From contig JAYEKL010000115.1 of NCBI GenBank assembly GCA_034660995.1, positions 1-7,015 of the forward strand: a stretch of DNA of 7,015 nucleotides, read 5' to 3'. The position numbers and the translations under genes were made by a program. Origin of the DNA: JAYEKL01 sp034660995. GTDB lineage: Bacteria; Patescibacteriota; Minisyncoccia; JAHIHE01; JAGLIN01. The notes below the pieces were generated by a model. That model was not told the origin of the DNA, did no database searches, and saw nothing but the letters and a program-made list of their open reading frames with translations. Positions 1 through 6,796 of this stretch are shown in pieces (position 1 is the stretch's first letter; every line of letters starts with the position of its first letter).

Positions 1-163
1 AAATAAAAAAAGGGACAACAAGAAGTAGCCATTTATTAGATCCTCCCCACACTAAAGGTTCAACACTAGCTGATTTGCTTAGCCTGCTATATAGTTCATA
101 AGATACTCTTTCCATTCCACCGATTGAAGGAGGATGTTTTCTTGAAATATAAAGTATTCTCAT
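1..163 (-). CDS. Glycosyltransferase family 4, N-terminal fragment
   Basis: This is the first 54 codons of a gene that runs off the left edge. The translation begins MRILYISRKHPPSIGGMERV. That is the classic opening of a GT4 (GT-B fold) glycosyltransferase: a first beta strand, a short basic/proline segment, then the glycine loop GGMERV followed by a helix (YELYSRLSK) that packs on the N-terminal Rossmann domain. Family members are cytoplasmic or membrane-associated retaining enzymes that add a sugar from a nucleotide donor to a growing glycan. The catalytic C-terminal half (E-x7-E region) lies outside the window, so donor and acceptor are unknown. The start is the ATG at 163-161, 16 nt after the upstream methyltransferase stop, with no Shine-Dalgarno sequence. 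The short gap suggests co-transcription. Family assignment is good; the specific function cannot be called. Confidence 0.82.
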   Translation of the reverse strand, partial: MRILYISRKHPPSIGGMERVSYELYSRLSKSASVEPLVWGGSNKWLLLVVPFFI

Positions 164-179
164 ATTATAAATATCATTT

Positions 180-851
180 TTACACATTTATTATACCAAC
201 AATTATCGCATTTGCATTATTATACGGTTTGCCAAATTTTTTGTTACAGTTCTTACTCCAAGGAATTTCTTTCCATAGATTATTTCTAGAAAGTCTAACC
301 AAACAATATTTTTTAGTAAATTGTAACTTTTCTCTTTTATCAAGTTCATCTAAAACAGAGTTATATCCCTGTGGAAAGGTAATTACTATTTTTCCATTTG
401 GATTTAAACAATTTTTAAGAACATTAATAGATTTTTCTATTTTAGTATTATCTCTAGGACTTTCATCCCAACCGATATGTTCTATAGTTGATATACTAAC
501 GATCAAATCATATTTTTTTGTCGGTTTAAAATCTTCAACATCCTGTCTTATTACCTTTTTTGATTTATCATATTTATCCAGTATATCATGTTCAAATGGA
601 AAATAGTGAGATAACACGTTTCCTAGTTCAAGTATTTCTTTACCAAGATTATTTTTTACTATCTCCATAACGATTGGGACCTCAACCGCTCTCTCACTTC
701 TCCATGTCGCATTGTATAAATGGAAAAAATAATTATACTTTTTTCCTTGAAATTCAAATGTTTCTGATGACTTAAAAAGTTTTTTATAAGGATAATAAAC
801 ATAGCTTAATCCTTTTCTTATTTTTTGAAATATGGTTAGTCTATTTGTCAT
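180..851 (-). CDS. SAM-dependent methyltransferase with atypical motif I
   Basis: This 223-residue protein has the layout of a class I (Rossmann) SAM methyltransferase. The SAM loop region is at residues 73-83 (ILELGNVLSHY), an acidic post-I segment (HDILDKYD) at 88-95, D104 opens the motif II region, YDLIVSISTIEHIGWDE spans 114-130, and the later strand NGKIVITFPQGYN spans 152-164. The usual GxGxG loop is replaced by GNVLSHY. From memory, I associate this variant with methyltransferase-like proteins in polysaccharide clusters. No membrane helix is evident; the basic, aromatic N-terminus (residues 1-40) may touch the membrane. Its place between a GT2 and a GT4 gene suggests methylation of a sugar or glycan intermediate, but the substrate is inferred only from context. 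The stop is TAA at 182-180. The start at 851 lacks a Shine-Dalgarno sequence. Confidence 0.75.
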   Translation of the reverse strand: MTNRLTIFQKIRKGLSYVYYPYKKLFKSSETFEFQGKKYNYFFHLYNATWRSERAVEVPIVMEIVKNNLGKEILELGNVLSHYFPFEHDILDKYDKSKKVIRQDVEDFKPTKKYDLIVSISTIEHIGWDESPRDNTKIEKSINVLKNCLNPNGKIVITFPQGYNSVLDELDKREKLQFTKKYCLVRLSRNNLWKEIPWSKNCNKKFGKPYNNANAIIVGIINV

Positions 852-887
852 TGTTTAAAAGTTAATTGATTATGTTTTATGTGTTTT

Positions 888-1823
888 CTAATATTTTTTA
901 TAATCGTTATCATCTTTTCCCGAAATTTTTACAAACATTTCTCCGATCAATCCCAAAGAAACAAGTTGAATTCCAACCATAATAAGTAGAATTCCGGAAA
1001 TAAAAAGAGGATTTCTTCCCTGAATGCTTCCATAAGTTAATCTTAAATAAGTAATATACAGCCCTATTGAAAAACCTATTACTAGGGCTATAGACCCTAA
1101 ACCGCCAAAAAAATGGGCTGGTCTTTTAAAATATTTAGTCAGAACCATAACCGTAAGCAAATCCAAAAATCCATAGAAAAATCTAATTGGACCATACTTA
1201 GATTTTCCGAATTTTCTTTTTCGGTGATGAATAGGAATTTCAGCTATTCTATATCCTTGATTTTTAGCTATAACAGGTATATAGCGATGAAGCTGTCCAT
1301 ACAAATCTAAGCCTTTAGCAACTCCACATCTATACGCTTTAAAGCCACAATTAAAATCATGGAGTTGAACATTAGAGAATAGGGAAGTAATAAAATTAAA
1401 AAATTTTGAACTTGTATTCTTTATGAATGAATCTTTTCTGTTTTGTTTCCAGCCAGAAATAAGATCATAACCTTCATCTATCTTAGCAATAAAATTTGGA
1501 ATTTCTTTTGGATCATCTTGCAGGTCAGCATCCATTGTAAAAATAATTTCTCCTTGCGCCTCGTTAAAACCTGCTTTTAACGCTGAAGCTTTTCCAAAGT
1601 TAGATCTAAATTGAATACCTTTGATATAATCTTCATTATCCTGAGACAACTTTTCAATAGTTTCTTGTGTCTTATCATTGCTCCCATCATTCACAATTAT
1701 TATTTCATAGCTATTAGTGATATTCTCCATAACAGTAGCTATTTCACCGCACAACAACGGCAAATTTTCTGCTTCGTTGTAAGCAGGAATAATTATAGAT
1801 ATTTCTTTTTTATTATCGTTCAT
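888..1823 (-). CDS. GT2 polyprenyl-phosphate glycosyltransferase, GtrB/DPM1-like
   Basis: This 311-residue protein is a GT-A-fold family 2 glycosyltransferase with a C-terminal membrane anchor. Visible motifs are ISIIIPAYNEAEN (8-20), the nucleotide-binding IIIVNDGSND (41-50), the metal-binding DAD at 98-100 followed by LQDDP, and DFNCGFKAYR (156-165). The basic stretch HHRKRKFGKSKYG (199-211) is typical of enzymes that place a sugar on dolichyl or undecaprenyl phosphate. Two hydrophobic helices follow at about 236-260 and 272-295, as in GtrB/YkcC-type proteins; length matches that group. The likely reaction is NDP-sugar plus polyprenyl phosphate giving polyprenyl-phosphate-sugar at the inner membrane face, feeding GT-C enzymes such as the one encoded upstream. 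The sugar is unknown. The gene follows a palindromic element, so it may begin a separate transcript. It ends in TAG, 36 nt before the methyltransferase start. Confidence 0.9.
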   Translation of the reverse strand: MNDNKKEISIIIPAYNEAENLPLLCGEIATVMENITNSYEIIIVNDGSNDKTQETIEKLSQDNEDYIKGIQFRSNFGKASALKAGFNEAQGEIIFTMDADLQDDPKEIPNFIAKIDEGYDLISGWKQNRKDSFIKNTSSKFFNFITSLFSNVQLHDFNCGFKAYRCGVAKGLDLYGQLHRYIPVIAKNQGYRIAEIPIHHRKRKFGKSKYGPIRFFYGFLDLLTVMVLTKYFKRPAHFFGGLGSIALVIGFSIGLYITYLRLTYGSIQGRNPLFISGILLIMVGIQLVSLGLIGEMFVKISGKDDNDYKKY

Positions 1824-1837
1824 ATTGAAGAAATAGT

Positions 1838-1940
1838 TCTACCCGGCTTTAGCCGAGGGTCTGCGAGGTTTTAACCTCACGAAATTAAAGATAATTCGCG
1901 AGGTTAAAACCTCGCAAACCGTGCGCTAAAGCACCGTAGA
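1838..1940. repeat. Compound palindromic inverted repeat (REP/BIME-like)
   Basis: This imperfect inverted repeat has one axis near position 1889. The inner arms 1862-1883 and 1895-1916 pair over 22 bp with one mismatch. The outer arms pair at 1858-1860/1918-1920, 1846-1853/1925-1932 (gctttagc against gctaaagc) and 1838-1842/1936-1940. Each inner arm is itself palindromic (gaggttttaacctc and gaggttaaaacctc), and so is each outer block, so four small hairpins are nested in one large one. It is GC-richer than its surroundings and nearly fills the gap between two minus-strand genes. No T-run follows on the minus strand, so it is not a standard intrinsic terminator, though it could stall transcription or protect mRNA ends. 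The layout resembles REP/BIME elements mobilised by RAYT transposases; that link is inferred. Confidence 0.85.
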
Positions 1941-1958
1941 GAATAAACATTTAAATCC

Positions 1959-3617
1959 TTATTCATCAAATGATAATCTAAATATCTTGATAGGCTTTAT
2001 TGAATCATCTTCGTAAAAAAGCTCAATATCCTCAGAATATTCACCCAAATTCGCCAACTCTTCGTAATTATCCCTTATTCCAAGATACCTCTTACCAATT
2101 ATAATATAACTAACATTTTGAGATTTGGCAAATTTTATTACATTTTCAACAGTCGTGTAAGGAATAATAGGACCACCATTTTTACTATCAGCGTAAAAAG
2201 AAACGAATGGTTTTCTAGACATTATAATATCTTTATCTGAATTGTAGGACGGGTTATTTTTAAGATATTCACCTACAATTTTGTGTTCCATCGGATAATC
2301 AAAAGAATAATATAAATAATATGACATAATTCCAGCAAAATTAATAAAAACTAACATCGCGATCAATAGACCTAGAACCAGAAAAAAGTTTCCGGTATTA
2401 AACTTTATACTTTTAACTGTTAACAAGATAGATTTAGGACGTAAAGAACAACCAATTGACGCTAATAAAATTATAAAGATCATTGCTTGGAGAATATATC
2501 TACTTTCAATATGAAATATCGGAAAAGTCAATAAAAAGCCAATCGGGAAAAACGATAATATAAATATTTTTTTAAACAATTTTCTTGTCGCAAGAGAAAA
2601 GAGGAAAAGCGCGCTAATTGGAATTAGAAAAATATCAATTGAATACAAATTAACTAATATTATAAGTTCAGACCAAATTCCTTTTATATATCTATCTAAA
2701 AAACAAGTTGGATCGTCAAAAATATGTTTTTTAAGACTAATGTTTTCAAATTCTTTAGAAAGTTTTACAGAATTAGTTTCCTCGTCATAGTTTAAGAAAG
2801 TTTGCTCATAGAGAACTGACTCATCTCTACTTATTTTGCCAAAATCCTTCCCATCAAAAATCACACCTGCTACTAAATTTGGAGCTGATTTAGTAGTTAA
2901 GCTAATTTTTCCAGTATGGTGGTGTAAAAAAAATATATATGGAGCAATAACAAAGATAAAGGAGAAAACAACGATCAAAAAACCTTGCATTGCTTTTTTT
3001 ATTCCTAATTCCTTTTTTTTAAAAATAAAAAATAAAAGGGGAAAAGCTAAAAAAATCATCCCTTCTGGTTTAATTAAATAAGTATATCCTATAACAAAAC
3101 CCAATGTAACAGCTAGCCAAGTTTTATATTGATTAAAAAGCTTTAAATATATAAAAACTATCAATAAAACAAAAAATGAATATAATGATTCAGACCAGGT
3201 TTCAACAGATAATACTATAAACATATAATGAGTTGCCGCAAAAAAAGCAGCAAAAAGCCCGGCTGTTTTGTTGAATATTTCTTTTCCGACCAAATAGAAA
3301 AAATAGACTGCCAAAAAACCAAAAATAAAAGATATGAATCTGGCAGAAAAAAGCAGATTATCAAAAAAACAATTTGCGATTCCTATAAAGATCGGATATC
3401 CTGGAGAAAATATAAGCTCTGGATTACCAAAAACTTCGTATTTTCCATTTTCAATTAAATTTTTTCCCGCTAAGGCATATTTCACTCCGTCAGTAGTGAT
3501 AAACCCTTCCTGAGAAAAAAAATAGAGTCTTGAGAAAAAAGCCACCACTAAAATTAGAAGAAGCATTATTGTATTGCTATGCTTTTTGAGATAATTCATT
3601 AAAATAAATTTAGACAT
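1959..3617 (-). CDS. GT-C membrane glycosyltransferase (PMT/ArnT-like, GT39-type)
   Basis: This 552-residue polytopic protein has a first membrane helix at about 17-33, then an extracytoplasmic loop with the acidic residue D43 in TTDGVKYA and SPGYP at 71-75. This is the hallmark layout of ArnT/PMT-type GT-C enzymes, which take a sugar from polyprenyl-phosphate-sugar outside the membrane. Further family-like points are the acidic VETWSES (138-144), KPEG (183-186) and HIESRYILQ (369-377), which resembles the conserved arginine-tyrosine loop near the last helices. About ten hydrophobic segments precede a soluble C-terminal tail (about 440-552). The gene starts 12 nt after the Alg5-like GT2 stop, so the pair is probably co-expressed, with the GT2 enzyme as a plausible donor maker. 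The start at 3617 has no Shine-Dalgarno; a second ATG seven codons in (3599) is possible. Acceptor (lipid, glycan or protein) is unknown. Confidence 0.85.
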   Translation of the reverse strand: MSKFILMNYLKKHSNTIMLLLILVVAFFSRLYFFSQEGFITTDGVKYALAGKNLIENGKYEVFGNPELIFSPGYPIFIGIANCFFDNLLFSARFISFIFGFLAVYFFYLVGKEIFNKTAGLFAAFFAATHYMFIVLSVETWSESLYSFFVLLIVFIYLKLFNQYKTWLAVTLGFVIGYTYLIKPEGMIFLAFPLLFFIFKKKELGIKKAMQGFLIVVFSFIFVIAPYIFFLHHHTGKISLTTKSAPNLVAGVIFDGKDFGKISRDESVLYEQTFLNYDEETNSVKLSKEFENISLKKHIFDDPTCFLDRYIKGIWSELIILVNLYSIDIFLIPISALFLFSLATRKLFKKIFILSFFPIGFLLTFPIFHIESRYILQAMIFIILLASIGCSLRPKSILLTVKSIKFNTGNFFLVLGLLIAMLVFINFAGIMSYYLYYSFDYPMEHKIVGEYLKNNPSYNSDKDIIMSRKPFVSFYADSKNGGPIIPYTTVENVIKFAKSQNVSYIIIGKRYLGIRDNYEELANLGEYSEDIELFYEDDSIKPIKIFRLSFDE

Positions 3618-3629
3618 AAATATTTTTTA

Positions 3630-4361
3630 TTATTTATCATATTTTTTTGTCAATAAATTTATCTTTATTTTTAAAAGCTCTTTAAAAGTAAACAGATAGT
3701 CTCTTTTACGCACTTTTGTTTCTTTTCTATTTTCCCAATTCACAGGAACAGCTTTTATCTTATAATTAAATTTATTTACAATAGCCAATATTTCAATATC
3801 AAATCCCCAACGATCAATTGTTAATCTCGAAAAAATATTTTGCGCAGATTCAGACGAGAAACACTTAAAACCGCATTGCGTATCATCTATTTCAGAGATT
3901 GCAAAGAACTTTATTAATTTATTTCCAATGCCCCCGAGCAATTCCTTGCAAAACGATTGATGCTCTTTAATCTTACTATCTTTTAACGCCCTGCTTCCTA
4001 TCACAACATCCCAACCACCTTCTAGAAATGGGATAAAGTTTGCAAGTTGATTTATGCTTGTTGAATTATCAGCATCCATAAATAATCTAAACTTTCCATT
4101 TGCAAAAAGCATTGCCCTTCTTACAGAGTATCCTTTACCCTTATTTCTGTTATTTTTAATAATAGTTAATTTTTTAGAATTTACTCGCAACTCTTCCAAT
4201 ATAGAAGATGTTTTATCTCTTGAACCATCATCTACAACTATTATCTCATAGCTATATGCTTGCGCGAAAAGAAAATTTTCTATTTCAGATAAAGTGTTCT
4301 TTATTAATTTTTCCTCATTATACGCCGGCACAATTACCGATAAATATATTTCTTCTTCCAT
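3630..4361 (-). CDS. GT2 glycosyltransferase, Alg5-like (dolichyl-phosphate beta-glucosyltransferase family)
   Basis: This 243-residue GT-A protein closely follows the Alg5/dolichyl-phosphate glucosyltransferase pattern. It shows LSVIVPAYNEE (7-17), EIIVVDDGSRDKT (39-51), NKGKGYSVRRAML (73-85), the metal-binding DADNSTSI (96-103), DVVIGSR (118-124), DTQCGFKCF (160-168) and RWGFDIE (184-190). The last two match the conserved acceptor-side segments of that family. No membrane helix is visible, unlike eukaryotic Alg5 with its N-terminal anchor; the protein is probably peripheral at the inner membrane. The expected product is a polyprenyl-phosphate-hexose, perhaps glucose, but sugar specificity is not readable here. 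It lies 12 nt before the GT-C gene, a donor-maker and donor-user pairing. Upstream is the 205-bp gap with a palindromic repeat, so this may be the first gene of a unit. The start at 4361 lacks a Shine-Dalgarno. Confidence 0.9.
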   Translation of the reverse strand: MEEEIYLSVIVPAYNEEKLIKNTLSEIENFLFAQAYSYEIIVVDDGSRDKTSSILEELRVNSKKLTIIKNNRNKGKGYSVRRAMLFANGKFRLFMDADNSTSINQLANFIPFLEGGWDVVIGSRALKDSKIKEHQSFCKELLGGIGNKLIKFFAISEIDDTQCGFKCFSSESAQNIFSRLTIDRWGFDIEILAIVNKFNYKIKAVPVNWENRKETKVRKRDYLFTFKELLKIKINLLTKKYDK

Positions 4362-4436
4362 TATTTTGCTTTTAAAATTATATTCCTTTATTAAAATAAT
4401 ATTGAGCTTATAGCAAGTAATAATAACTTTTTGACT

Positions 4437-4538
4437 TAAGGACAGTCCTTTCTGTCAATTATTTAGTTCTTATATTTTCTTTGTTTTTTACAAATAAAAT
4501 AACTTAACTTTGCTAAATTATTGAAAGGACTGTCCTTA
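4437..4538. repeat. Inverted repeat with palindromic arms (REP/BIME- or MITE-like)
   Basis: Two 16-bp arms, 4437-4452 (taaggacagtcctttc) and 4523-4538 (gaaaggactgtcctta), are perfect reverse complements. Each arm also holds a 13-nt palindrome, aaggac-a-gtcctt. After a small bulge the pairing resumes between 4457-4466 (aattatttag) and 4513-4522 (ctaaattatt), with one mismatch. The loop is AT-rich and has no coding potential. The element sits in the 205-bp gap (4362-4566) between the methyltransferase and the Alg5-like gene; the rest of that gap is plain AT-rich sequence with no convincing gene. No target-site duplication is visible. On the minus strand the first palindrome begins 28 nt after the methyltransferase stop, so it could affect mRNA 3' ends, but no T-run follows. 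Confidence 0.85.
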
Positions 4539-4566
4539 GCTCGCTACTAATTCGTTGTTTCTAAAC

Positions 4567-5304
4567 TCAGTCTTCTTTTTCAAAAATAGCAACAATAGAA
4601 CAACCGAATGGAAAATTTATTCTATTTAATAAAAACGCTTCCATTTTAATTATCAGCGTAAAAAAATTATTCAATGATTTGGGAAGCTTAACATATGAAG
4701 TCTTTTTATTTAAATGTTTAGAAAAAACAATTCTGTACGTACGATAGACCAGAATCAAAGGAAAGAATGAAGTAATAAAATAACTTGATTTTACTGTTTT
4801 AAAACCATTTTTCTCAAATTTATCACATAGCTCCTTTAATGTATAGCGACGATAATGTCCAAGAATTTCGTCATGATCAGACCAAAGAAATTTATAAGCA
4901 GGAACTGTAACTATAACATTTTTTTTAGCTTTAAGAACCCTGTGATATTCTCTAATTATAGCACAATCATCGTCAATATGCTCTAAAACATCAAAAGCGG
5001 TTACTATATCTACAGAATTTTTCTGAAACGGAATATTCTGTCCACTGATAAGTTTAACTGATTGATTTTTGCTTTTACAATAAACTATAGCATCTTTTGA
5101 GCTATCAACACCATAAACTTTCCCAAATTTACTTAAAAATTTAAAATTTCCTCCTGTGCCACAACCAAAATCTAAGATTAAAAGTGGGTCTAAAGATTTA
5201 GAATAACATTTTTGAAGCATTTTAGACAAAACAAACCTTCGTCCCTCGTGCCACCAATATTTTTCCTCCATCTCGTTCATCTGTTCAAATTCCTCTTTTT
5301 TCAT
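4567..5304 (-). CDS. Class I SAM-dependent methyltransferase (Methyltransf_11-like)
   Basis: This 245-residue protein has an intact SAM-binding core. Motif I is LDFGCGTGGN (44-53), the acidic post-I segment is VYGVDSS (63-69), DVLEHID lies at 105-111, and the motif III strand is NVIVTVPAY (129-137). The N-terminal WWHEGRR (17-23) and the later LWSDHDEILGHYRRYT (140-155) are the signature pair of a methyltransferase subfamily often found beside polyprenyl-phosphate glycosyltransferases. A hydrophobic stretch at about 174-194 and basic patches suggest membrane contact, which would suit a lipid-linked or glycan substrate; this is inference. It starts 17 nt after the stop of the frameshifted GT-C gene, so the two probably share a transcript. 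The stop is TGA; reading through would add only two codons before TAG, so a recoded TGA is not indicated. No Shine-Dalgarno is seen. Confidence 0.88.
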   Translation of the reverse strand: MKKEEFEQMNEMEEKYWWHEGRRFVLSKMLQKCYSKSLDPLLILDFGCGTGGNFKFLSKFGKVYGVDSSKDAIVYCKSKNQSVKLISGQNIPFQKNSVDIVTAFDVLEHIDDDCAIIREYHRVLKAKKNVIVTVPAYKFLWSDHDEILGHYRRYTLKELCDKFEKNGFKTVKSSYFITSFFPLILVYRTYRIVFSKHLNKKTSYVKLPKSLNNFFTLIIKMEAFLLNRINFPFGCSIVAIFEKED

Positions 5305-5321
5305 TATTTTCTAATTAATCA

Positions 5322-6730
5322 TTAAAATTTTGGCAAACTCTCAATTCTTTTAATCTCTGAATAATATATTAGCAATCCTTGTGAAATTAAAATAAAAGCA
5401 ATTACCCAACAATAAATCAGTTTTTTGTTAACTATATTATTTTTTTTAATAAACATATTAGCAAACTCGTAAATACTAATTCCTGATATTATTTGGAAAA
5501 CAATTAAAATAGGAACAAGATATCTAAAAGAATATGTTTTACTAAAAAAAACCACGAAAGCAAAAAATGAGAAAAAGTAAATTGCCAAAACTAAAGTTTC
5601 TCTATTTATATTTATTCTATTACCTATCTTCTTTATAATCAACAGCAAATATCCAATAAAAATTATTATTATAAAGAGATTAAAAGATAAAATAAAGGAA
5701 TCAGACAAATACGTAAACACGACATTAGAACTGAAAAAAATACTATGATTTTCAATTATAATTCTTTGAGAACTTTCTCTTGTTATTAAAGTTAGAACTG
5801 ATCGCGGATCTGATATTATAGTAGGGAAAAAATAATACTTGTCCCTAAAAAAGTAATAATCCATAATAAATAATCTTTAGCTATGTTTTTGAAGCACAAA
5901 ATATTATTAATTATAGAACAGTACTTTTTATCATTCTGAGTAGAATAACACCGACTAAAAAATTTCTTCAATGCTATAAATCGCAATGAAATTTTTTGTC
6001 TGAAGTTTGGAACAATAAAAAGATTTGACCTATAGAACGCTATAGCAAATAGACAAAATGGGATAAGAAATAAAGCCGACATTTTTGTAATCGCCGCCCA
6101 CGAACCAAGAATCGCTGAAAAAATAAGAAATTTTTTATTCCCTTTTTTACTCAAAAAAACTAATAAACTTAACAAACTTAAAACAGAAAAGATTCCAACA
6201 AATTTATCAGTCGGTGTTGTAAAATATATATAATAGGGCGTAGTTACTATCAAAAGCATAGAAAAAACCACAGCCCACCTATTAAACGCCAATTTTCGCA
6301 ATAGATAATATAAAGATAATATAAAGAAAAAGATTACTGTTAATATTGGAATATTAAACAAAAAACTTATTTCTCTATAATCATTAAATAACTCTTGATC
6401 TATGTCATTTATAACATTATAACCAACACCAGAGCTATTGAGACTTTCTATAAATTTAACAATAGAATTAAAATCATAATTCAAAATTTCCATAAAAGGA
6501 CCGACTGCCCACATTACCATAATTCCAGGATGCGATGATTGAACTAAATTAGAAAAATTAGAACTTAAAATATTATCCATAAAAAATCTTGAACGATACA
6601 TCCAAAGAAGCTCATCAAGATTTATAAATGTCATTTGATGTTTTATTTTAAAATAAGACAAGAAAATAATTCCGACAAAAATAATTGCCAGTAAAATAAA
6701 AAAATCTTTTGTATTTTCTTTAACATACAT
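5322..6730 (-). pseudogene. GT-C membrane glycosyltransferase (PMT-like), frameshifted
   Basis: Two overlapping minus-strand frames, 6730-5816 (304 codons) and a second ending at 5322, together make one GT-C protein of about 469 residues. The first part starts MYVKEN and carries the family's acidic loop motif NLDELLWMYR (37-46, with D39 E40), HPG at 67-69, PTDK at 173-176 and KMSALFLIP at 216-224. It then has a basic loop (about 235-285). The second part supplies FPTIISDPRSVL, more membrane helices and KTYSFRYLVP, which matches the conserved Arg-Tyr loop before the final helices. The frames meet at a T6 run in the coding strand (5832-5827); one extra T joins them cleanly as GTSIIFFPTIISDP. 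No other damage is visible, so it may be a sequencing or assembly error, a recent inactivating mutation, or slippage-tolerant expression. It likely used polyprenyl-phosphate-sugars. A methyltransferase gene follows 17 nt later. Confidence 0.83.
5827..5832 (-). other. Frameshift site at homopolymer run
   Basis: A run of six A on the plus strand (T6 in the coding direction) lies exactly where the two halves of the GT-C gene change frame. In the upstream frame the codons read ATT ATT TTT TCC CTA CTA TAA and stop at 5816. With seven T they read ATT ATT TTT TTC CCT ACT and continue into the downstream half. A ribosome slipping back one base on TTT would give the same result. A six-base run is short for efficient programmed slippage, so an indel is the simpler reading. 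Confidence 0.75.
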
Positions 6731-6736
6731 ATTATC

Positions 6737-6760
6737 GGAAATTAGGAAATTAGGAAATTA
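6737..6760. repeat. Perfect triple tandem repeat of GGAAATTA
   Basis: Three exact copies of the 8-mer ggaaatta lie head to tail at 6737-6744, 6745-6752 and 6753-6760; on the coding strand they read TAATTTCC three times. The array ends 6 nt before the ATG of the frameshifted GT-C gene, so it occupies the place where a ribosome binding site would be expected. The 66-bp gap (6731-6796) holds nothing else I can name. An 8-bp unit can change copy number by replication slippage, which would alter leader length; an effect on expression is only a possibility. Confidence 0.9.
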
Positions 6761-6796
6761 ATATCACAATTCTCTAATATCCAAATATCTTAATTT

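Noticed and set aside
124..606. Plus-strand open frame of 160 codons
   Set aside because: It lies opposite the methyltransferase gene and the start of the GT4 gene, which both carry clear family motifs. Its translation is low-complexity and resembles no family.
1113..1310. Plus-strand short open frames opposite the minus-strand genes (also 1611-1874, 2836-3081, 3228-3458, 4054-4251)
   Set aside because: All lie antisense to well-supported glycosyltransferase genes and show no motif or start signal. They are frame shadows in AT-rich DNA.
1838..1940. Intrinsic terminator
   Set aside because: The stem is strong, but no T-run follows it on the minus strand, where the flanking genes are transcribed.
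4377..4382. TATAAT on the minus strand 15-20 nt upstream of the Alg5-like start, as a -10 box
   Set aside because: No acceptable -35 element lies at 16-18 bp spacing, and such hexamers arise by chance in this AT-rich sequence.
4437..4538. Two-unit CRISPR array
   Set aside because: The repeated units are inverted rather than direct, only two are present, and the spacing and unit length do not fit a CRISPR.
4567..4569. TGA recoded as glycine (SR1/Gracilibacteria-type code)
   Set aside because: No in-frame TGA interrupts any conserved domain. The only TGA at a gene end falls where the methyltransferase normally finishes, with a TAG two codons later. The other visible ends use TAA or TAG, so this is weak evidence but gives no reason to invoke recoding.
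5322..5864. The C-terminal 180-codon frame as an independent gene
   Set aside because: Its first 12 codons are read out of the upstream gene's sequence in another frame. The remainder completes the GT-C fold of the upstream half, so it is better treated as part of one frameshifted gene.
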